Notes under the pieces: model-generated
What the model was told of the DNA's origin: nothing
What the model saw: the letters and a program-made list of their open reading frames with translations, nothing else
Databases searched by the model: none
Shown here: piece by piece, positions 57,569 through 64,000 of the stretch
How positions within the stretch are numbered: the stretch's first letter is position 1
How the letters are laid out: every line of letters begins with the position of its first letter
Origin: Spartinivicinus ruber
GTDB lineage: Bacteria; Pseudomonadota; Gammaproteobacteria; Pseudomonadales; Zooshikellaceae
Reading direction: 5' to 3'
NCBI RefSeq assembly: GCF_011009015.1
Contig: NZ_CP048878.1
Coordinates: 671,501 to 735,500, forward strand
Length of the DNA stretch: 64,000 bases
Translations under genes and position numbers: made by a program

Positions 57569-58435
57569 ATGGATGTACGTTTTTTAAAAAGCTTACTCGC
57601 TGTAATAGATAAAGGCTCAATAGCTGATGCAGCTAGACTTGAAAACTTAACCTCATCAGCGGTTAGCCAACGTATTCAGGCTTTAGAAAGAGAACTGGGA
57701 GTCACACTGTTTTCTCGTATTGGGAATACGGCTAAACCAACAGAAAGTTGTATGAGGTTGGTCCCTCGGGCGAGAAAAATTGTGCAAGAGATACAAGCAT
57801 TAAGAACTGATTTAGACCCATTAGGGTTAACGGGTGAACTGCGTATTGGTGCTATTTCAACAGCACTAACAGGTTTAATACCACAATTACTGAAAAAACT
57901 AATGACTCAAGCGCCAGATGTTAAATTGAGTATAGTACCAGGTACATCAGCCTCATTGTATGAGAGGCTAATGGCTGAAGAGTTGGACGCTGTTATAGTG
58001 GTTAATCCACCTTTTGATACACCAAAAATGATGAAAAAAATAACACTCTATGCAGAGCCCCTGGTTTTTATAAAACCTAAGTCTTTATCCTTGCCGATTA
58101 AACAAGCTATACAAGCTGGGCCGTATATTCAGTATGACCCAAACTCCTGGGGTGGCCGATTAGCGATAGAGTATTTACATGATCAGCACATAGCAGTAGA
58201 ACCATTGTGTGATTTAGATGGTTTGGAGGCAATTGCCGTATTGGTATCAGAAGATGTAGGTGTAAGTTTAATCCCTTATTGGAAAGGGCTTGAAAAAATT
58301 GCAAATAATATTGCTATTAACCATGTGGATATTAGAAAGTACCAAAGAGAAGTTGTGCTGTTATACCCAGTACAAACGGTTAATACTAGTTTAATAAATT
58401 TTTTAGTTAATTTGCTTCAAAGTGAGTCAGGTTAA
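57569..58435 (+). CDS. LysR-family transcriptional regulator
   Basis: 288 residues. N-terminal winged helix (DVRFLKSLLAVIDKGSIADAARLENLTSSAVSQRIQALEREL), then a two-lobed effector domain beginning GELRIGAISTALTGLIP. It is divergent from the VOC gene (about 110 bp), the classic LysR arrangement. It is convergent with the isochorismatase-type gene, overlapping by four bases. Confidence 0.9.
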   Translation: MDVRFLKSLLAVIDKGSIADAARLENLTSSAVSQRIQALERELGVTLFSRIGNTAKPTESCMRLVPRARKIVQEIQALRTDLDPLGLTGELRIGAISTALTGLIPQLLKKLMTQAPDVKLSIVPGTSASLYERLMAEELDAVIVVNPPFDTPKMMKKITLYAEPLVFIKPKSLSLPIKQAIQAGPYIQYDPNSWGGRLAIEYLHDQHIAVEPLCDLDGLEAIAVLVSEDVGVSLIPYWKGLEKIANNIAINHVDIRKYQREVVLLYPVQTVNTSLINFLVNLLQSESG

Positions 58436-59046
58436 TCAGTTGCTTTGCTATCTTGCCATAGAATATTCGAGTTAATAACTTTAATATGATAACCGTCGTA
58501 GATATTAAGTACCGCGTCATGGTGTGCTCTATCTCTATCAGCACAACAATCTTCTAGAACGTATACTTCATAGCCTTTACAAAAGGCTGAGCTAGCAGAA
58601 AACATAACACATGCTTTAGTTAGTACACCACACATATATAGTCGCTTTATATTATTGTCTTTTAAATAAGCTTCAAACTCGTCACCAATACTATGAAATA
58701 AGTCATAGGTCCACTTGATAAATACTTTTTCATTATTCAACTCTTTTGCATAGGGCTCTGGAGATCCTTCACCTAAAGCAACATTTCCTGGAGGGTGTAA
58801 TTTATTCCACCAAGAAATCCATGTGCTTTTTTGACTATTATCTTTCTCTCGAATATGAATAATGGGTACTTTATTGTTTCTGGCATTTTTCAACAGTAAA
58901 CAAATTTTATCGGGGAATTCAGGAAACTGATCAAGGAGGCTAGTTTTCTGCTGTTCTAGTAAAGTAGTTGTATTACTTATATAATCAGTCTGTACATCGA
59001 TAATAACAACAGCGCTATTGGATAAATCAGGGTTGTTTTTGATCAT
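58432..59046 (-). CDS. Isochorismatase-family cysteine hydrolase
   Basis: 204 residues. Catalytic Asp in AVVIIDVQTDYIS, the Lys region VFIKWTYDLF, and catalytic Cys in LYMCGVLTKACVMFSASSAF. Relatives hydrolyse amides such as nicotinamide, N-carbamoyl compounds or isochorismate. The substrate is not readable. The start lies 20 bp after the SDR stop, so the two likely form an operon. Longer forms would overlap the SDR gene. Confidence 0.85.
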   Translation of the reverse strand: MIKNNPDLSNSAVVIIDVQTDYISNTTTLLEQQKTSLLDQFPEFPDKICLLLKNARNNKVPIIHIREKDNSQKSTWISWWNKLHPPGNVALGEGSPEPYAKELNNEKVFIKWTYDLFHSIGDEFEAYLKDNNIKRLYMCGVLTKACVMFSASSAFCKGYEVYVLEDCCADRDRAHHDAVLNIYDGYHIKVINSNILWQDSKATD

Positions 59047-59065
59047 TGTATATATTTTTCTGCAA

Positions 59066-59824
59066 TTAGTGGAAGTAGGATGCGCCATTGATATCAATGG
59101 TTGCACCAGTCGCATGATTTGATAGGCCAGATAGTAAAAATGCAATTATATTGGCAACCTCTTCTGGTGGTGCTGGTTTGCCTGTGGGGACTTCATTAAG
59201 TAATGTTTCATTACCTGGTTTAGCTAGTTTTTTCTGGATACGATCTGTATTGACCCAGCCGGGAGCAATATTAAATGCATAAATACTGTCTTTTGCATAA
59301 GCTTTAGCGATTGAGCGAGTTAGTGAAACAATAGCACCTTTTGAAGCTGCATAATGCATCATATCAGGTAAATCACCTCGAAATGCAGCCCTACTGGCTA
59401 AATTGATAATCACACCACCAGTCTGTTGTTGATAGTGTTTGATGGCATAACGGCATAAATCTGCTACTGCGATAACATTTATATCTAAGGTTGATTTCCA
59501 TAAGTCCCGCCATTTTGATGTGGCATCATCAATAGCTACGGGTGACTCAAAAGCTGCATTATTGACTAATCCGTCGATAGTGCCTTGCCATGCAAGGGCA
59601 TTTTGCCATAATTGATCAACTTGTTCAGGTTTTGCTAAGTTAGCTTGAATTGGCTGACAGCGGTTAGCGCCATATTCATTTTGTAGCAAATTAATGCTTT
59701 CTGCAGAACTATTGTAGTGCAGAATTAATTTTGCACCTGCTCTTAATAGGCATTTAGCTGTTGCTAAGCCAATTCCACCTGAGGCACCCGTTAGTAAAAT
59801 AGTTTTATTTTTGAGAGAGATCAT
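59066..59824 (-). CDS. Short-chain dehydrogenase/reductase
   Basis: 252 residues. Rossmann motif TGASGGIGLATAK, NNAAFE, catalytic Ser in INLASRAAF and YAASKGAIVSLTRSIAKA (Tyr and Lys), then APGWVNTD. It is a classical NAD(P)-dependent SDR. The pairing with the isochorismatase-type hydrolase suggests a small catabolic or biosynthetic operon of unknown substrate. Confidence 0.9.
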   Translation of the reverse strand: MISLKNKTILLTGASGGIGLATAKCLLRAGAKLILHYNSSAESINLLQNEYGANRCQPIQANLAKPEQVDQLWQNALAWQGTIDGLVNNAAFESPVAIDDATSKWRDLWKSTLDINVIAVADLCRYAIKHYQQQTGGVIINLASRAAFRGDLPDMMHYAASKGAIVSLTRSIAKAYAKDSIYAFNIAPGWVNTDRIQKKLAKPGNETLLNEVPTGKPAPPEEVANIIAFLLSGLSNHATGATIDINGASYFH

Positions 59825-60022
59825 TGATATCGCTCCAAGATTAAGAACATGCTAGAAGTATAGAACTGTAACTTAAGTGCTATGGTTGTTGTAGCAGGAA
59901 AAACTGATGCTACACATAAGAATTACTGTTGGGTGAGGATAAAGTGGGAGAGAGGCAGGATATAGTCTTGTCAGAAGCTGCCTAACAAGACTAAATATCA
60001 AAGTTTGTGCTATTGAGGGGCA

Positions 60023-60889
60023 CTAGCCGCCGTGAAAAATAGATAGGGCCATTCTGCGAATATGGGCAGATAGTTCTGTGTTGTAGTTAGTCCAATCTCT
60101 ATATTTTGGCAATTGTAGTGTTTGTGGCCACTTGTTTAGTCCATCAAATACTTTTCCAACACCCTCGGATTCAATCGTTTCATTAATTTTGTTATTGATC
60201 AGGTTGTAAAGGTCTGTAACAAACTCAACATTTTCATTGAGTGGTTGTACTGAAGTTGATGTAGCATGGCTATTCACAGCATGTGTTAACTTCCAGGACT
60301 GCATTTGTTTAAGCGCATTTAAAACACCAAGGTAGTTATCGTTTTCCATCCACATACCTGGAATTAAATAGCGATCTGAATATAAGTCTGCGCTAAAGGC
60401 AATAGCATCTTCGGGTAAGTGAAGTACGGTGCTGCTAAACCCATCGGCAGGTCCAAAATGATGTAGACTCACAGGAGTATTACCAATTTTAAAAGTAAGT
60501 TCTTTATCAAATGTAAAATGTACTTTTTTAGGTGCGATATTTCTATTATCTAATTGAAATACTTTTTCACAGCTATTATGACAAATAACTTGAGCACTAC
60601 TAAATACTTCAGTTCCTCCGACATGATCATAGTGCTCATGTGATAAGACTATTTTTGTTACTGGTTTTTTGGTTAGTTTTTTAATTTGTTGTTGTAGTTT
60701 TTTTGCTCTTGAAGTATTAGCTGGATCAGTAATTAATACTCCATTATTTGATAAAATAACCAAACTAGTGAATCCATCTTCTTCTATAGCATAAATATTT
60801 TGTTTTAACTTGATAACTTCTGTTGCAGTAGTAACTGGCGTAACAATGCAACCAATAGATAGTAATAGGGAACTAAAAAGCTTATTCAA
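60023..60889 (-). CDS. Secreted metallo-beta-lactamase-fold hydrolase
   Basis: 288 residues from a TTG start with AAGGAG seven bases upstream, which yields a clean signal peptide (NKLFSSLLLSIGCIVTPVTTA). A start at 60955 would hide the signal behind 22 residues. Zinc motif LSHEHYDHVGG, then FGPADGFSSTVLHLP, AFSADLY and VNSHAT. It is similar in layout to periplasmic lactamase-fold or quinoprotein-relay-type hydrolases. The substrate is unknown. Confidence 0.85.
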   Translation of the reverse strand: MNKLFSSLLLSIGCIVTPVTTATEVIKLKQNIYAIEEDGFTSLVILSNNGVLITDPANTSRAKKLQQQIKKLTKKPVTKIVLSHEHYDHVGGTEVFSSAQVICHNSCEKVFQLDNRNIAPKKVHFTFDKELTFKIGNTPVSLHHFGPADGFSSTVLHLPEDAIAFSADLYSDRYLIPGMWMENDNYLGVLNALKQMQSWKLTHAVNSHATSTSVQPLNENVEFVTDLYNLINNKINETIESEGVGKVFDGLNKWPQTLQLPKYRDWTNYNTELSAHIRRMALSIFHGG

Positions 60890-61014
60890 TTGAATACTCC
60901 TTACATCATAGGTAATATACGTCACCTTAGTATCAACTGTAGAGTTTATTAACAACTGAATTTACGCTTTTTACATTATTGGGGAGTGTGATTGTTATAA
61001 TATGATATTAGCTT

Positions 61015-61908
61015 TTATTTGTTGTTAATACTTATGTTATCAATAAGTAAGTTGATATATGTACGTACTTTTAATGGTACTTGTTGGCTATAGGGGTGAA
61101 GACAGTTTATATCCCGTGGCTCTGATACAATATGGGGGAAAACCTGTATTAATTTACCTTGCTCGATTAATTCTTTAGCGTAAATATCAGGTAATAGTGT
61201 TATACCTAAGCCTTTTTCTGCTAAATTTGTGGCTGAAGGTAATGTATTCACTCGAAATCGATGGTTTAGCTCTAGTTTAACTTTTTTACCATTCCATAAA
61301 AGAGTCTGTTTTTTTCGTCTTTCCTGCCAGCTGGTTGCTATATGGGGAAGTGCTGCCAATTGCTCTAGCTGGTTTATCTCGCCTAATTGATGGAGTTTGT
61401 CTGGAGCAGCACAGAATATTTCAGTGAGCTCACCAAGTTTCCTTACTTTATAGTTGCTGTCCGGTAATGAACCTACGCTAATTGCTATATCGATATTATG
61501 GGTGAGTAAATCTAAGCGTTGGTCGTTAATAATCAGTTTAGGCTCAATTTTAGGAAATAATTTACAAAGCTCTGTGAGTGTTGGCAATACCAACTGGTTT
61601 TCAAATGCATGAGGTGCTGTAATAACCAGAGGGCCTTCGGGGCTACTGGCTTGTGATTGTATTTCGTCGAATGCAATATTGACTAACTCTTTAATCGATT
61701 GGCAGCGGCGGGCAAAGACTCTACCTTCTTCAGTTAAGCTGAGCCGCCTAGTAGAGCGGTTCATTAGTCTTACCTCTAACTCTTCTTCTAACAGGCTAAT
61801 ATGCTGGCTTATTGCTGATCGGGTATGCCCTAGACTTTCTGCTGCTCGGGTAAAGGAACCGGTGTGTACAACTTCTGCGAACACCAACATTCGATAAATG
61901 TTCTTCAT
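61015..61908 (-). CDS. LysR-family transcriptional regulator
   Basis: 297 residues. DNA-binding part MKNIYRMLVFAEVVHTGSFTRAAESLGHTRSAISQHISLLEEEL, followed by VRLMNRSTRRLSLTEEG, which is typical of the CrgA/AaeR-like branch. It is divergent from an NTF2-like gene across about 120 bp, the likely target. Confidence 0.9.
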   Translation of the reverse strand: MKNIYRMLVFAEVVHTGSFTRAAESLGHTRSAISQHISLLEEELEVRLMNRSTRRLSLTEEGRVFARRCQSIKELVNIAFDEIQSQASSPEGPLVITAPHAFENQLVLPTLTELCKLFPKIEPKLIINDQRLDLLTHNIDIAISVGSLPDSNYKVRKLGELTEIFCAAPDKLHQLGEINQLEQLAALPHIATSWQERRKKQTLLWNGKKVKLELNHRFRVNTLPSATNLAEKGLGITLLPDIYAKELIEQGKLIQVFPHIVSEPRDINCLHPYSQQVPLKVRTYINLLIDNISINNK

Positions 61909-62029
61909 TGGCTTCCAACTTTGACTATTGTTCAGTATTACTAATCAGTAATTTCAATAAAACCATAATTATTAAAAAAATCAGTACAAATATAATAGCA
62001 TTTAAGTTAACAAGCTATAATGGAGAAAA

Positions 62030-62413
62030 ATGATGAATGATGTTAAAGCAGTTAAAAAACAAGTATTAGCCACTAGCAAGCAGTGGATAGCAAGTTTCAA
62101 CAATGGGGATATCAACGGATGTGCTGATGCCTACAGGCCAAATGCTGTAATGGATGCAAGACCTGTTGGGCAATTTATAGGGCGTAAAGCAATTTTGGAT
62201 TTTTGGCAACAATTTGTTCAGTCCACTGGGGCGACGGATTTGGTGTATAAAGATGTCAGCATTGAAGTACTCGATGAGCATAATGCTGTTTTATCAGCTA
62301 ACTGGCAAATGAACGTTGGTCGAGGCTACATTAGTAGGGAGCTATGGCAGCGACAGGAGAGTGGTCAATGGTTGTTGGGTGAGGATGACTTTACTGTGGT
62401 TGAGCAATTCTGA
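62030..62413 (+). CDS. NTF2-like / SnoaL-fold protein
   Basis: 127 residues with the cone-fold pattern WIASFNNGDINGCADAYRPNAVMDARPVGQFIGRKAILDFWQQF and closing WLLGEDDFTVVEQF. GGAG lies before the ATG pair at 62030/62033. Family members are small isomerases, hydrolases or binding proteins. It is likely controlled by the divergent LysR. Confidence 0.8.
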   Translation: MMNDVKAVKKQVLATSKQWIASFNNGDINGCADAYRPNAVMDARPVGQFIGRKAILDFWQQFVQSTGATDLVYKDVSIEVLDEHNAVLSANWQMNVGRGYISRELWQRQESGQWLLGEDDFTVVEQF

Positions 62414-62467
62414 CGGTGTCTACGGCTATACTGTAAGTTAGCACGTAGTTTGTATAGGACTGCCGAT

Positions 62468-63217
62468 ATGCAGCTGTTTTTCTATTTGTTAATTAGTTTT
62501 TTATCTATTAACTTGGTACATGCAGCCAGTCAACAAACTGTCCGTTTGACCAATGGGGAATGGCTGCCTTTTCAATCAAAAAATCTTAAACATTACGGTG
62601 TTGCATCACATATGGTGACAGAGGCATTTGCTAGTGAAAATATTAAAGTAGAATATGTTTTTATGCCATGGAAAAGGGCCTATATTGAAGCGAAAGAAGG
62701 GCGATTTGATGGCTCTCTTATTTGGAGCCCTGATCCTGAGCGTGAAAAGGATTTTTTATTTAGCGATATACTCATTCATGGAAAATCAGTTTTATTTCAT
62801 TTGAAGTCAACACCTTTCGACTGGAAGGATTACTCTGATTTTGTCAAGCTGAAAGTAGGCGGTGTAATTGGCTATAAATACCAATTTGAATCAAATAAAG
62901 ATATTAAAGTGGAAAGAGCCTATTCTGAAATTGCTATTTTTAAAATGTTAATAAATAAAAGAGTCGACATTTTACCTTCTGATTTGGATGCAGGTTATGC
63001 AATTTTGTATGATAACTTTTCTGAGGAAGAAATAAGTAAAGTTACTCATCATGCGCGGCCATATAATACAACAACATACCACTTGATTTTAAGTAAAAAA
63101 ATAAAAGGCAGTGGTCATCTGATGCAGTTATTTAATACAGGTCTTAAGAAACTAAAGAATAGTGGTAAATATGATAACTATTTAGAAAATTCACGGAGAG
63201 GATTATACAGAAAATAA
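62468..63217 (+). CDS. Family-3 solute-binding-like periplasmic protein
   Basis: 249 residues. Signal peptide MQLFFYLLISFLSINLVHA, then RLTNGEWLPFQSKNLKHYGVASHMVTEAF, MPWKRAYIEAKEGRFDGSLIW and LKVGGVIGYKYQFE. It is a close paralogue of the protein at 39950. The start at 62468 has AGGA upstream and begins directly with the signal peptide. Again no transporter genes are adjacent. Confidence 0.78.
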   Translation: MQLFFYLLISFLSINLVHAASQQTVRLTNGEWLPFQSKNLKHYGVASHMVTEAFASENIKVEYVFMPWKRAYIEAKEGRFDGSLIWSPDPEREKDFLFSDILIHGKSVLFHLKSTPFDWKDYSDFVKLKVGGVIGYKYQFESNKDIKVERAYSEIAIFKMLINKRVDILPSDLDAGYAILYDNFSEEEISKVTHHARPYNTTTYHLILSKKIKGSGHLMQLFNTGLKKLKNSGKYDNYLENSRRGLYRK

Positions 63218-63343
63218 GTGTTCTGATTTAATGATATATTAAACTACAAGAGAATTATATATAGTCTATTATAAACACACTTTACCAATCCAAGGAGATT
63301 GATTACTATTTTTGCTGGTTTAACTATAACTGGGAGTATAGCA

Positions 63344-64000
63344 TTGACAAAGGTAGTTATTATTACTGGAGCAAGTCGGGGTATTGGCGCTGCTACAGCG
63401 TTATTAGCTGCAAAGCAAGGTTATGCCATTTGCGTTAATTACCAAAAAGATAAAGCGTCTGCTAATAAAATAGTCAATACTATTCAGGCAACAGGTAGTA
63501 AGGCAATTGCTGTTGCTGCTGATGTCAGTAAAGAGATAGATGTAAAGCATTTATTTAAAATTACAGAAAATGACTTAGGACCTATTTCGGGTCTGGTCAA
63601 TAATGCAGGAGTGCTTGATCAACAAACTAAATTTGAAAATATGTCAGTCGAGCGCTGGCAACGTATTTTTAATATTAATGTTATTGGCAGTATGCTTTGT
63701 GCACGGGAAGCGATTATACGAATGTCTACTCAGCATGGAGGACAGGGAGGCGCAATAGTCAATGTATCCTCTGCAGCCTCATTTATTGGAGGGGCTAATG
63801 AATATGTTGATTATGCAGCTTCTAAAGGAGCTATTGATAGTTTGACGATAGGATTAGCTAAAGAGGTAGCTGCTGAGGGGATAAGAGTAAATGCTGTTAG
63901 GCCTGGGTTAATTAATACTGATATCCATGCCAGTGGTGGTGAACCTGGTCGTGTCGATCGATTAAAAGAGGCAATTCCTATAAAACGGGGTGGTACAACT
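63344..64000 (+). CDS. SDR oxidoreductase, YgfF-like, runs off window
   Basis: 219 codons are visible, and the C-terminus lies beyond the window. VVIITGASRGIGAATALLAAK, NNAGVLDQQT, NVSSAASFIGG and EYVDYAASKGAIDSLT contain the cofactor and Ser/Tyr/Lys motifs. INTDIHASGGEPGRVDRLKE is strikingly like E. coli YgfF. The start is TTG at 63344 with GGGAG seven bases before. An AAGGAG at 63292 hints at a non-ATG alternative. Confidence 0.82.
   Translation, partial: MTKVVIITGASRGIGAATALLAAKQGYAICVNYQKDKASANKIVNTIQATGSKAIAVAADVSKEIDVKHLFKITENDLGPISGLVNNAGVLDQQTKFENMSVERWQRIFNINVIGSMLCAREAIIRMSTQHGGQGGAIVNVSSAASFIGGANEYVDYAASKGAIDSLTIGLAKEVAAEGIRVNAVRPGLINTDIHASGGEPGRVDRLKEAIPIKRGGTT

Noticed and set aside
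1-64000. CRISPR array
   Set aside because: No set of regularly spaced short direct repeats was seen, and the CARF-like domain belongs to RtcR, not a Cas protein.
1-64000. Prophage or integrative element
   Set aside because: No integrase, capsid, portal or terminase genes; the mobile DNA is limited to three insertion sequences and miniature repeats.

Overview
The window looks like chromosome from a marine gammaproteobacterium of the Oceanospirillales type, perhaps a relative of Zooshikella or Spartinivicinus. That placement is inferred from gene content and low-to-moderate GC, not from a marker gene. The order HAD phosphatase / rppH / ptsP and the HexR-linked Entner-Doudoroff gene set resemble Pseudomonas and relatives. 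No rRNA operon, CRISPR array or prophage is visible.

Layout. 1-18 kb is mostly housekeeping: a partial anchored coiled-coil protein, a GcvR-like ACT protein, rlmI, the HAD-rppH-ptsP block, a Tat-exported M15-type peptidase, a TauE exporter, lgt-thyA, small lipoproteins and conserved proteins of unknown function. 16-32 kb and 46.7-50.8 kb together form a complete glucose programme. It comprises a GltR/GtrS-like two-component system, two tandem sugar-binding proteins, two permeases and an ATPase, then gap-pyk divergent from edd-glk, and later eda-pgl-zwf divergent from hexR. Glucose would be imported, phosphorylated by Glk, oxidised by Zwf and Pgl, split by Edd and Eda, and finished by Gap and Pyk.

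32-36.5 kb holds a predicted secreted glycoside hydrolase split by an ISNCY-type insertion sequence. Removing the element and one 4-bp target duplication restores the frame exactly. 37-42.6 kb is the most unusual region. It holds rtcR, the sigma-54 activator of RNA repair, and on the opposite strand a good sigma-54 promoter. That promoter points into about 300 bp of tRNA-like sequence: one near-complete cloverleaf with anticodon AGG, a 51-nt acceptor/T-arm mini-tRNA and further anticodon-arm-like hairpins. A slipin gene follows on the same strand. No rtcB or rtcA is present in the window. I propose an RtcR-controlled tRNA-like RNA plus slipin locus.

42.7-57 kb contains an orphan GspE/PilB-type ATPase, a GDSL hydrolase, a 43-residue secreted peptide gene, a zinc-finger/membrane/TPR protein, a decayed GAF histidine kinase beside an intact response regulator, an IS with an 8-bp target duplication and an IS1595-type element. 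57-64 kb is an accessory metabolic set: VOC protein, two LysR regulators, isochorismatase-type hydrolase, two SDR enzymes, metallo-beta-lactamase-fold hydrolase and an NTF2-like protein. Four orphan family-3 solute-binding-like proteins, a 126-bp inverted-repeat element family and recurring GTGGTGC stem-loops are scattered through the window.
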